Below are positions 1 to 6,519 of a stretch of 19,448 nucleotides of DNA, piece after piece; position 1 is the stretch's first letter, and the number at the start of each line of letters is the position of its first letter. The notes beneath the pieces were generated by a model, which was not told the origin of the DNA, made no database searches, and was given only the letters and a program-made list of their open reading frames with translations. This DNA is from CAYIBZ01 sp964361795. GTDB taxonomy: Bacteria > Patescibacteriota > Minisyncoccia > UBA6257 > WO2-44-18. The DNA is taken from positions 1-19,448 of the forward strand of contig CAYIBZ010000011.1 of NCBI GenBank assembly GCA_964361795.1, read 5' to 3'. The position numbers were made by a program, and so were the translations under genes.

Positions 1-1313
1 CCTCCAGTTAATGTAATTAAATCATTGAGGTCTAATCTTTCGTATTGAGACGCGGTCCTATCAAAAGCAACGAGTAATCCTCTAGGGGTACCGGGGGCAT
101 AAGTTAACTCTAAGCCAGTTCCAGATGGCGGATTCGTTGCGCTGCCGCTGACTCTAATGTTTCCGGAAACTTCCAATCTAGCTTCGGGGGTAGATGTGCC
201 TATGCCAACGAAACCGCTGGGATAAACCGCAAAAGTTGGCGTAGATGTTCCGCTGTCAGAAACCGCAAAACTGGGCAATTTTGTATCACTGGGGATTTCT
301 ATAGATAAGAGGGCATAAGGTGAAGTTGTTCCAAAACCGGAAGCATTTGTAGTAGTGGCAACAAGACTAGCGAGGGTCATCGGGCCGTAAAGATAAGCAG
401 AATTGCCTAAAATAGACGAGGTGGCGGCCAAGGAAAGTCCGGCTCCGGGGGTGGTGGTGCCGATGCCGAGATTGCCGAGGAAGTAGGAAGAGAAGGTGGA
501 AGAAGCGGTCAGAGCGGAAAGAGCTAAGGGGGTGGAGGTGGTGTAGATGGAAAGGGCGCTGGAGGGAGAAGAGATGACATTGGCGATGCCGTCAATGACG
601 ATGGAGTCGGTGCCGACTTTGAGTTTGCTTCCGCTAAAATTGAAGTTGTCGTTTCCCGATACAGAGAGAGTGCCGCTGACGGTCAGGTTGCCGACAGAGG
701 TTCCTCCGGCGGAGAGAGAACCGCCGACGGAGACGCCTCCGGTGAAATTGGCATCCGCGCCTTTCAGGTTGCCGGTGACATTGGGATCGCCGATCGTTAA
801 TTGAGTATTGCCCCTCGGGCCGAGATTGGTGATTTGGCTAAGAAGAGCCATGTTGTACGCCAGATTATTTTCACTTTTTTTCTGGGACAACTTCAAATCT
901 TCAATACTTGCGGCCAATAACGCTAATCTGTCGCTATCAACTCCGGCGCTTGCGCTTGTTTGATCAGCGGATTTTTCAACAACTTTTTCTATTCTTATTT
1001 CTTTAATTGGAGGAGATGTCGGCCGGCCTCGCAAAGTTAAACGCAATTTAAGTTCTTTTATTTCCTTGCTTTGAATTGGCGGCAAAGAAACTTCCGGCTC
1101 TTCTTGAGCAGAGGATAAAAGATCGTCAACTAAGTCTTTTAATTGGGCAAAAAGAGAATTTTTAATATAAACAAAATTTTCTGATAAAACGGCTGAAAAA
1201 TTTTTAGCGATTGATATCAGATTATTTTCTTCAGCGCGTGAGAACGTAAAAAACACTCCGTTTAGCGCAAGCACGGAACAAAAAACCACTATGAGTTTCT
1301 TGGAAGAACTCAC
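1..1313 (-). CDS. Secreted GIGTTTP-repeat surface protein (partial, C-terminus outside window)
   Basis: An open frame of 437 codons begins at a GTG (1313) and leaves the window without a stop. Residues 1 to about 27 look like a Sec signal peptide: lysines, a hydrophobic stretch, then a likely cut after FSRA. A Glu/Lys/Ser-rich region (about 28-165) with possible coiled coil follows, then low-complexity Gly/Ser/Thr repeats in a beta-helix-like rhythm. GIGTTTP, GFGTTSP and GIGTSTP occur near residues 283, 325 and 369, about 43 residues apart. In my knowledge of the group, such repeats belong to long tail-fibre-like surface proteins of Patescibacteria, which often end in an S74-type chaperone domain that cannot be seen here. 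The role is probably adhesion or cell-surface display, by inference. The GTG is the only common start after the upstream in-frame stop, but AAGGA abuts it directly, so the start is uncertain. Codons at about 420-830 are much more GC-rich than on either side. Confidence 0.75.
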   Translation of the reverse strand, partial: MSSSKKLIVVFCSVLALNGVFFTFSRAEENNLISIAKNFSAVLSENFVYIKNSLFAQLKDLVDDLLSSAQEEPEVSLPPIQSKEIKELKLRLTLRGRPTSPPIKEIRIEKVVEKSADQTSASAGVDSDRLALLAASIEDLKLSQKKSENNLAYNMALLSQITNLGPRGNTQLTIGDPNVTGNLKGADANFTGGVSVGGSLSAGGTSVGNLTVSGTLSVSGNDNFNFSGSKLKVGTDSIVIDGIANVISSPSSALSIYTTSTPLALSALTASSTFSSYFLGNLGIGTTTPGAGLSLAATSSILGNSAYLYGPMTLASLVATTTNASGFGTTSPYALLSIEIPSDTKLPSFAVSDSGTSTPTFAVYPSGFVGIGTSTPEARLEVSGNIRVSGSATNPPSGTGLELTYAPGTPRGLLVAFDRTASQYERLDLNDLITLTG

Positions 1314-1349
1314 TCCTTGATGATATCACGATAAGCGCAGAATGGGCTG

Positions 1350-2543
1350 TTAATAATCCTCTAAGGTATGGGATTTCTCGTGATTTTTGATCCTGGTCAA
1401 GGCCTTGGCTTCAATCTGGCGGATGCGTTCGCGGGTAACGCCAAATTCTTTGCCCACTTCTTCAAGAGTGTGGGTGACGCCATCCTCCAATCCGAACCGC
1501 ATGCCCAGAATTTTCTGTTCCCGGGGAGTTAAATCCACCAAAATGTCCTTAATCCGATTCCGCAATAATGTTTGGGAAGCGCTTTGAGCGGGAGTTAAAT
1601 TCCGCTCGTCCGGAATAAATTCCGATAAAGTTGAATCTTCGTCATCGTCTCCTACCGGAGATTCCAGAGAAACAACGTCTTGAGAAATTTTCTGAATGTG
1701 ATGGATTTTATCCACTGACAAATTCATTTCAATCGCGATTTCTTCCGGCAATGGCTCCCGGCCAAGTTCTTGCAACAAACGGCGCTTCGCTTGCGTATAC
1801 TTGGAAATTGTTTCCACCATGTGGACTGGAATGCGAATCGTACGTGATTGATCAGCAAGAGCGCGAGTAATCGCTTGGCGGATCCACCAAGTCGCGTAAG
1901 TTGAAAATTTAAAACCTCGGCGATAATCAAATTTATCTACCGCTCTGGACAGTCCGATATTTCCTTCCTGAATTAAATCCAAAATGCTCAAATGAGGAGT
2001 CCGGTTCACGTAACGTTTCGCGATGGAAACCACCAATCTTAAATTGGCTTTGATAAATCTTCTTCTGGACTCTTCGTCGCCTTTCTCTATTTTTTTTGCC
2101 AGTTCCCGTTCCTCTTCCGTGGTCAAAAGCGAAGTTTGGCCGATTTCTTTCAAGTACATTTGCACCGCGTCCGGCAGTTCGGTATCAAAACTAATGCCTT
2201 CTAATTCTTTTTGGCTAATTTCTTCTTTTGGCAATTCAATGAGCTGATTAGTTTCTATGACCTTAATGTTGGCTTTTTCTAATTTATCGTAAATCTCTTC
2301 CAAGAAAGACAAATCCTCCTCAACATGAGGAAAATATTTCAAGACTTCGTTATCGGTCACAAACCCTCTTCCTTTTCCGCGGTCAATTAATTCCTCAAGA
2401 GCATGAAGGTCAACTTCCCGCTTTTGCTCTTTTTTAGTCAACTTGGCTTTGCTGATCTTTCTAGCGGCCTTTGGCCGTTTTTTTGCTTTTCTAATCTTCG
2501 TCTTTGGGGATTTTTTATGTTTTTTCAGTTTCTTTCTCTTCAT
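1350..2543 (-). CDS. rpoD: RNA polymerase primary sigma factor RpoD/SigA
   Basis: Housekeeping sigma-70 factor of 397 aa that directs RNA polymerase to -35/-10 promoters. A very Lys-rich tail (1-42) is followed by a region 1.1-like domain (about 45-105) and region 1.2 from about 125. Region 2 covers about 157-235, with the -10 melting motif YATWWIRQAITRA at 216-228. Region 3 covers about 239-300, and region 4 about 325-390, with the helix-turn-helix for the -35 box near 358-384 (TLEEVGKEFGVTRERIRQIE). All core segments are intact. It starts 7 nt after the dnaG stop with no Shine-Dalgarno site, so it is probably co-transcribed with dnaG, as in the classical rpsU-dnaG-rpoD operon; rpsU is absent here. 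Consensus promoters elsewhere in the window fit this sigma factor. The basic N-terminal tail is longer than usual. Confidence 0.97.
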   Translation of the reverse strand: MKRKKLKKHKKSPKTKIRKAKKRPKAARKISKAKLTKKEQKREVDLHALEELIDRGKGRGFVTDNEVLKYFPHVEEDLSFLEEIYDKLEKANIKVIETNQLIELPKEEISQKELEGISFDTELPDAVQMYLKEIGQTSLLTTEEERELAKKIEKGDEESRRRFIKANLRLVVSIAKRYVNRTPHLSILDLIQEGNIGLSRAVDKFDYRRGFKFSTYATWWIRQAITRALADQSRTIRIPVHMVETISKYTQAKRRLLQELGREPLPEEIAIEMNLSVDKIHHIQKISQDVVSLESPVGDDDEDSTLSEFIPDERNLTPAQSASQTLLRNRIKDILVDLTPREQKILGMRFGLEDGVTHTLEEVGKEFGVTRERIRQIEAKALTRIKNHEKSHTLEDY

Positions 2544-2550
2544 GAAGTAT

Positions 2551-4278
2551 TTATTGTTTTAAATTCTGTATCTCTTTAGACACCCTGTCAAACTCGGACA
2601 AGACTTCCATTAAAGCGCGATCGTCCTTTTGCTGTTCGGCTTTAAGGATAGAGAGCTGAAGCTGCTGCCGTTTTTCTTTTAAGTTTTCTATTTTTAATCT
2701 GTACAGCAGTTCGCTTAGTTCGTGCTTCATCGCGTCTTCTTTCAGGCCTATATTCAGGCTTGAACGCAAAAGCAGATTGTCAAATAAGTATTGAACTTTT
2801 GGCGGCAAATTGCCAGCCCCGGTCCCGAAATGAACCAAGATTTCTTTGTAATCCGCCGGCAAGTCGGCCAAAGCCGGCGTGGATTGGCCATACAATTCTT
2901 TTTTTGCCATCACCAAGCTGACAATTCTTTGAACGATTAATTCTTTTTTGGAAAGCTCCGGCCGCTCTTCCGGATTGGCGCTTTCACCAATAACATTGCC
3001 TATTTCCGGAACCGATAACGCTTCCATTTCTTCAAGCAGATATTTTTCTTCTATGCCGCTGCTGGCCGACACCTCTTTAATCCATTGGGATTTTTCAACG
3101 GGGCTGTAAATATTTTTAATTTTCCCAAGCACATTCCGCACATTTTGCTTCGCTTCGCTGGTGTTGGAAAATTTTCCTCCAACAGAAAATTTTTCCAAGT
3201 AGTACTGCATCGCCGGTTGCGCTTGATTGATCAGCGCCGCCATCAAACCCGGCTGTTCTTTGGCAATATCGGCTGGGTCTTTCAAGTTTGGGCTGCCGGA
3301 AATTACTCTGACTGAAAAGTCGCAAGCTTCGGCTAAATCTATTGTCCGCTCGGTGGCCGCCCGGCCGGCTTCATCCTGGTCAAAAGATAATATCAAAGTA
3401 TCAGCCGCTCTTTTTAAGGTTTTTAAGTGCTCAACCGTCAAAGCAGTGCCGGAAGTGGCCGCCAAATTTTTCACTCCATCCTGCCAGCTCATGATAAAAT
3501 CCATCTGCCCTTCCATCAGAACAGCGGTTTTAGTTTCGCGAATGGCATTCTTGGATTTATAAAAACCAAAGAGCAGTTTTGATTTGTTGAAAATAGGAGT
3601 CTCCGGACTATTAACGTATTTTCCGACATCGGCGGTTTCGCCCGGCATAACCCGGCCGGTAAACCCAATCGCTTTTCCAAAATGGTTGTACAGGGGGAAC
3701 ATTATCCGGTTGCGGAAGCGATCCATATAAGTGCCGCGGTCGGTTTTAAAAATCAGCCCCGCCCGTTCAATGTCAAGAATAGAATAGCCGATCTTTAACA
3801 AATGTTTTGTCAGAGCGTCATAACTGTGGGGCGCGAAACCGATTTCAAATTCTTCTATTGTTTCTTTTTTTAATCCCCGGCCAATTAGATATTGCCAGGC
3901 GGCTTCCGATAACGCGAGATCATTTCTGAAAAATTCTTTCGCGGCATTATTGATTTCATAAAGGACATTGAATTTTTTTTGATCGGAACTGCCGGTCCTT
4001 TGAAAATCTATTCCCGCCTTTTCCGCCAGCAGTTTCAACGCTTCCACAAATTCCAGATTTTCGTAACGCATCGCGAAACCAACCACATCTCCTCCAATAT
4101 TACAGCCAAAGCAATGCCAAATTTGCCGATCCGGCGAAACTATAAAAGAAGGGGTTTTTTCTTTATGAAATGGGCAATTGGCTTTGAAATTTTTCCCGGC
4201 TGGCGAGAGCGTTAAATATGGCCGCAAAAATTCTACAATATCCAACTTGTCTTTTATTTGCTGAAGAGTGTCGCTCAT
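2551..4278 (-). CDS. dnaG: DNA primase DnaG
   Basis: Synthesises RNA primers for the lagging strand and works with the replicative helicase. The 575-aa length is normal for the family. The N-terminal CHC2 zinc finger has ligands C35, H38, C56 and C59. The catalytic core follows, with RFRNRIMFP at about 187-195. The TOPRIM domain has the metal-binding glutamate E256 (VLMEGQMD) and the acidic pair D300/D302 (SFDQDEAG), with KDPAD at 333-337. The helical C-terminal part (about 430-575) is the expected helicase-interaction region and is poorly conserved, as usual. The ATG at 4278 has no Shine-Dalgarno site. A TAGAAT -10-like box ends 17 nt upstream, predicting a leader of about 10 nt. It is the first gene of the dnaG-rpoD pair. 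Confidence 0.97.
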   Translation of the reverse strand: MSDTLQQIKDKLDIVEFLRPYLTLSPAGKNFKANCPFHKEKTPSFIVSPDRQIWHCFGCNIGGDVVGFAMRYENLEFVEALKLLAEKAGIDFQRTGSSDQKKFNVLYEINNAAKEFFRNDLALSEAAWQYLIGRGLKKETIEEFEIGFAPHSYDALTKHLLKIGYSILDIERAGLIFKTDRGTYMDRFRNRIMFPLYNHFGKAIGFTGRVMPGETADVGKYVNSPETPIFNKSKLLFGFYKSKNAIRETKTAVLMEGQMDFIMSWQDGVKNLAATSGTALTVEHLKTLKRAADTLILSFDQDEAGRAATERTIDLAEACDFSVRVISGSPNLKDPADIAKEQPGLMAALINQAQPAMQYYLEKFSVGGKFSNTSEAKQNVRNVLGKIKNIYSPVEKSQWIKEVSASSGIEEKYLLEEMEALSVPEIGNVIGESANPEERPELSKKELIVQRIVSLVMAKKELYGQSTPALADLPADYKEILVHFGTGAGNLPPKVQYLFDNLLLRSSLNIGLKEDAMKHELSELLYRLKIENLKEKRQQLQLSILKAEQQKDDRALMEVLSEFDRVSKEIQNLKQ

Positions 4279-4295
4279 GTGTTTTCACTCTAACT

Positions 4296-4301
4296 ATTCT
4301 A
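4296..4301 (-). promoter_or_regulatory. Possible -10 box of dnaG-rpoD
   Basis: TAGAAT on the minus strand, 17 nt before the dnaG ATG. No good -35 is visible at normal spacing, so this is a weak assignment. Confidence 0.3.
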
Positions 4302-4408
4302 TCACTGTTTTACTAGAGCTAAGTCGTTTGGAATCTACCCCGCACTAAATTTTGCAAATAAATATTTTAAATTTTAAAATCTTTGAATGTTTTAATTTTT
4401 CTTCTATG

Positions 4409-4460
4409 ACGATTCGCTTCGCCCTTGCAAGGATGGGCTTATTCAGCCCGCGCGAATCGT
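4409..4460. repeat. Extragenic palindrome between dnaG and the GC-rich cassette
   Basis: Perfect 9-bp arms ACGATTCGC (4409-4417) and GCGAATCGT (4452-4460) enclose a 34-nt centre. The centre has two mutually exclusive short stems: GCCC with GGGC (4421-4424 and 4435-4438), or that GGGC with GCCC at 4446-4449. It lies in an otherwise AT-rich 260-nt spacer (4279-4537) with no credible ORF. It may be a repeat-family member, a terminator without a U-tract, or a remnant. Confidence 0.5.
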
Positions 4461-4537
4461 TAAGATAAATACACGGCAAAATTAGTACGGGGTTCTCAAT
4501 TTTTCAGCCAATCGCCTTCGTTCTTGGGAAAAATTGG

Positions 4538-4567
4538 AAAAAAATCCCCAGCTATTTCTAGCTGGGG
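4538..4567 (-). terminator. Intrinsic terminator of the GC-rich cassette
   Basis: On the minus strand a perfect 9-bp stem, CCCCAGCTA and TAGCTGGGG, is closed by a GAAA tetraloop and followed by A and seven U. It ends the transcript expected from the promoter at 5069-5096. Confidence 0.92.
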
Positions 4568-4800
4568 CTTACTACCCGAAGGACACGATCTCTGAAAATG
4601 CCGGACGGGGGCTCCCCCAGTGGTTTTTTATGACGCGTCTCTGCGTCTGCAAACGCCATCAGCGCTCGCGCCACATTCCGTAGCCCCCGTTTGTAGATCG
4701 GATCCTGCCTCCTTGGCGGTCCCGCCGCCACTGGTGTACTAGGGTTGTCCAGATTGGCCCGCCAACCTGCTGATTTTTCAGTAGGAAGGCGGGCCACCAC
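4558..4800 (-). other. 3' part of the cassette transcript: weak second ORF or structured RNA
   Basis: An 80-codon frame runs from GTG GTG (4800), just after the stop of the 72-aa ORF, to a TAG inside the terminator stem. It has no Shine-Dalgarno site, mixed codon use and no recognisable domain, and its stop inside the terminator is odd for a gene. The same stretch carries several strong hairpins: 4756-4795 (8-bp GGCCCGCC arms plus an inner 7-bp stem), a GGCGG/CCGCC stem near 4720-4740, and GGGGG/CCCCC near 4610. I favour a structured untranslated RNA or decayed coding DNA over a real protein. Confidence 0.25.
4756..4795. repeat. Strong hairpin within the cassette
   Basis: Arms GGCCCGCC (4756-4763) and GGCGGGCC (4788-4795) pair perfectly. 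After a symmetric AA/AA internal loop an inner 7-bp stem (CCTGCTG with CAGTAGG) has one imperfect pair: G-U if the plus strand is RNA, A-C if the minus strand is. The loop is 6 nt. It starts 12 nt after the stop codon of the 72-aa ORF and has no U-tract, so it is not a normal terminator. It may stabilise the mRNA or mark the border of an inserted segment. Confidence 0.7.
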
Positions 4801-4806
4801 CCGGAA

Positions 4807-5025
4807 TCACTCGGACCGCGGCGCTCCGCGGGCGCGCAGGGCGCGCGTCCGGCGGATCCGTCCGTCGACCTTCTCGAGGTCGGCGACGAACACCGGCCGG
4901 TCGGGACGGCCGACACTCGCATTGCGGAGAGCGGCCATCCGATTCGCCGAGGCGATCCGACGGGCCTTCAGCGACTGGCTGAAAGACTCGTCGGCATCGG
5001 CATCGAACATCTCGTAGCAGTTCAT
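4807..5025 (-). CDS. Small GC-rich orphan protein (72 aa)
   Basis: I do not recognise this protein. The frame begins MNCYEMFDADADES and ends in an Arg/Ala-rich tail; there is no signal peptide or membrane segment. It is called real because of its signals: a perfect TTGACA/TATAAT promoter, AAGGAG at 5034-5039 lying 8 nt before the ATG at 5025, and a strong terminator downstream. An in-frame ATG at 5031 is only 2 nt from the Shine-Dalgarno site, so 5025 is preferred. By my count 61 of 72 codons end in G or C, against AT-rich codon use in all neighbours, pointing to foreign origin or special selection. The acidic start and basic end could suit a small nucleic-acid- or protein-binding factor, but that is speculation. 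Shadow frames on both strands are open too, as expected of GC-rich DNA, so coding capacity is likely but not certain. Confidence 0.6.
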   Translation of the reverse strand: MNCYEMFDADADESFSQSLKARRIASANRMAALRNASVGRPDRPVFVADLEKVDGRIRRTRALRARGAPRSE

Positions 5026-5068
5026 CGTCATTTCTCCTTGAAAATGGAATCCCTAATGTTCTGCGTAC

Positions 5069-5096
5069 ATTATAGCATACCTATTAGATTTGTCAA
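5069..5096 (-). promoter_or_regulatory. Consensus sigma-70 promoter of the cassette
   Basis: On the minus strand TTGACA (5096-5091), a 16-bp spacer and TATAAT (5074-5069) give perfect matches at both hexamers. Transcription should begin near 5062, about 37 nt before the ATG. It matches the consensus better than any other promoter in the window. Confidence 0.9.
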
Positions 5097-5104
5097 GCTA
5101 TTCG

Positions 5105-5175
5105 CCCCGTTAGAGATCCGCTCTCCTAAAGGGAGTGGCGGTAGGCCACCTAGGGGCGGCTTATCTCTAACGGGG
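5105..5175. repeat. Palindromic multi-stem element
   Basis: Perfect 13-bp terminal inverted repeats (5105-5117 begins CCCCGTTAGAGAT; 5163-5175 is its reverse complement) enclose two smaller stems. One is CCGC..CTCC with GGAG..GCGG around a TAAA loop (5118-5141); the other is a GCC..GGC stem around CCTAGG. The whole can fold as a three-way junction. The right arm can instead pair its GGGG (5172-5175) with CCCC at 5181-5184. It sits between the cassette promoter and the rpmB promoter, with no ORF. It resembles REP- or MITE-like elements, or a bidirectional insulator. Confidence 0.7.
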
Positions 5176-5185
5176 TCAAGCCCCC

Positions 5186-5214
5186 TTGTTGAATCACTTC
5201 TTAGTGTGTATAAT
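5186..5214 (+). promoter_or_regulatory. Promoter of rpmB
   Basis: TTGTTG (5186-5191), a 17-bp spacer and TATAAT (5209-5214). The rpmB ATG begins 11 nt after the -10 box, so the transcript is leaderless or has only a few leader bases. Confidence 0.8.
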
Positions 5215-5224
5215 TAGCTCTATT

Positions 5225-5413
5225 ATGAGACAATGCGCAATTTGCGGCAAAGGATCAATAATGGCTGGCACGAGAAAACTGCTCCGCGGACACTATAATC
5301 CCACTAACTGGAGCAGAAAGTATCCCAATCTTCAGAAAACCAAGCTTTCGTCTGGGAAGTCTGGTTTAGTCTGCACTAAGTGCCTAAAAAGCCTTTCTAA
5401 AACCAGGGTTTAA
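5225..5413 (+). CDS. rpmB: 50S ribosomal protein L28
   Basis: Small basic large-subunit protein of 62 aa. Two cysteine pairs (C4/C7 and C50/C53) form a zinc-ribbon version of L28, and KLLRGHYNP with the Lys/Arg-rich centre is typical of the family. The frame is open to 5186, but the ATG at 5225 is chosen because the family begins with the first Cys pair and the upstream TTG would lie inside the -35 box. There is no Shine-Dalgarno site; with the -10 so close, translation is probably leaderless. The gene stands alone between two palindromic elements and is followed on the same strand by tRNA-Pro, possibly in the same transcript. Confidence 0.93.
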   Translation: MRQCAICGKGSIMAGTRKLLRGHYNPTNWSRKYPNLQKTKLSSGKSGLVCTKCLKSLSKTRV

Positions 5414-5500
5414 TTTACAATTTACAATTTTCAATCAATGATTCAATGTTTCAATGACTAAATAGCCGGTCTTGAGAATTGTTTCATTGAAAATTTATAA
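5411..5500. repeat. AT-rich palindromic intergenic repeat, copy A
   Basis: Starts at the rpmB stop codon and ends just before the tRNA. Arms AATTTTCAAT (5426-5435) and ATTGAAAATT (5486-5495) are perfect 10-bp inverted repeats. It shares a 15-nt block (5437-5451) and a 16-nt block (5483-5498) exactly with copy B at 16068-16170; the centres differ. Confidence 0.75.
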
Positions 5501-5502
5501 GA

Positions 5503-5573
5503 CGGGCCGTAGTATACCGGCAGTACGCACGCATGGGGTGCGTGTAGACCGGGTTCGATTCCCGGCGGCCCGA
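5503..5573 (+). tRNA. tRNA-Pro (anticodon GGG)
   Basis: A full cloverleaf of 71 nt. The acceptor stem is CGGGCCG/CGGCCCG, with the C1-G72 pair typical of bacterial tRNA-Pro and discriminator A73. The D arm GTAT/GTAC includes one T-G pair and has GG in the loop. The anticodon stem CACGC/GCGTG holds loop ATGGGGT, giving anticodon GGG at 5535-5537 with G37. The variable loop is 4 nt and the T arm is CCGGG-TTCGATT-CCCGG. CCA is not encoded, so it must be added after transcription. It decodes CCC and CCU. Confidence 0.96.
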
Positions 5574-5578
5574 CAAAC

Positions 5579-6511
5579 TTAAATCAATTTCTTAAACTCC
5601 TCAATTAAAGGGACTTGCTCCGGATCTACTTTTCTTTCCTTGGCCAAATGAAACGCCGTCCAATCGGCCAAAACTATAGAGGAAAATATCCGCGAAAACG
5701 CGCTGTCCCCTTCTAAAGCCACCGTTTCCACTTTTAATTGCCTGTCGCTGTAAATTTTTTTTAAAACTTCCATTCGTTTCAGAATCCTCTGGTGATCGCT
5801 ATTATCCTTAATTAGGATAAAATAAAAATTCTCGCTTGCCCCTAAAATTTCATTATGATTCGCTTCCGGCAATGAATTGAAAAAGGCGGGAACTTTGGCC
5901 GTTTCGTTCAACCGGACTTTCCAATTGTAAGCAATGGCCTGATTTTTAGAGGATGAATAAACAACCGGAATCAGATCCTTAATTTTTTTCGCCAAGGTGT
6001 GGCCTTGATGTTCATAATCCGAAGGATTGAGGCTGGCCGCTAATTCAGCCGCTTCTTTTATCGCGTCCTCTTCTCCAATAGCTTTTAGGAGGGCGAGGAA
6101 ATTGAAACCAATGGCGGAACGGGGCTGTAATCCGCCGGGCATTTTAATGTAGGGCCGAGAATTTTCTTTTGCCAGCTCCAGCAGTTTTCCTCCGGTAGAA
6201 ATCGCTATGACATTCAGCTTGTCTGACAAAGCCGCGTCAAAGGCTTCCAGCACCTCTTCGGTATTGCCGGAATAAGAGTTGCAAATAATTAAAGAGGTTT
6301 TTAAATCTTCCGCGGCCATCGGCGGAAGACCGTAATCGCGATGGATTATCAAATCCAATTCCGGCTTCCAAATCTTCAAAAGCCCGCTTGCCAAATTAGA
6401 TCCTCCCATTCCTACCGCTACGATTCTCTTAAATTTCTTCAGCTTGCCGTCATTCTCAATTTTTGGCTTATATTCAAACTGCATATTGAAATTTTTGATG
6501 GCCTCGTACAT
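5579..6511 (-). CDS. Bifunctional phosphoglucose/phosphomannose isomerase family protein
   Basis: A 310-aa SIS-fold sugar-phosphate isomerase of the PGI/PMI family, which interconverts fructose-6-P with glucose-6-P and/or mannose-6-P in the cytosol. The first SIS domain shows GMGGS (34-38) and the phosphate-binding SYSGNTEE (79-86). QPRSAIGF (129-136) carries the family arginine R131. Catalytic-region residues include E203 (NETAKVPAF) and the NHNE motif at 218-221. Length is normal for this family and much shorter than classical Pgi. In a lineage with pared-down sugar metabolism it would feed sugar nucleotides for the envelope, by inference. The ATG at 6511 lies 8 nt after a TATAAT, so the mRNA may be leaderless. 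The stop is 5 nt from the convergent tRNA. Substrate preference cannot be read from sequence. Confidence 0.88.
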   Translation of the reverse strand: MYEAIKNFNMQFEYKPKIENDGKLKKFKRIVAVGMGGSNLASGLLKIWKPELDLIIHRDYGLPPMAAEDLKTSLIICNSYSGNTEEVLEAFDAALSDKLNVIAISTGGKLLELAKENSRPYIKMPGGLQPRSAIGFNFLALLKAIGEEDAIKEAAELAASLNPSDYEHQGHTLAKKIKDLIPVVYSSSKNQAIAYNWKVRLNETAKVPAFFNSLPEANHNEILGASENFYFILIKDNSDHQRILKRMEVLKKIYSDRQLKVETVALEGDSAFSRIFSSIVLADWTAFHLAKERKVDPEQVPLIEEFKKLI

Positions 6512-6519
6512 TATTTCTT

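Noticed and set aside
547..804. An 85-codon plus-strand frame antisense to the repeat protein gene
   Set aside because: Its low-complexity Pro/Thr/Leu content mirrors the Gly/Ser/Thr repeats on the coding strand; it has no start signals.
4659..4922. An 87-codon minus-strand frame and a 90-codon plus-strand frame (4745-5017) in the GC-rich cassette
   Set aside because: GC-rich DNA has few stops in any frame. Neither has a ribosome site or promoter, and both overlap the ORF that has both.
4538..5062. The cassette as a tmRNA, RNase P RNA or SRP RNA gene
   Set aside because: I found no tRNA-like ends or tag frame, no RNase P conserved core and no SRP Alu or S-domain motifs.
5472..5500. A promoter for tRNA-Pro (TTGAGA with TTATAA) inside repeat copy A
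   Set aside because: The -10-like box ends 2 nt before the mature tRNA, so transcription would start inside it; read-through from rpmB is more likely.
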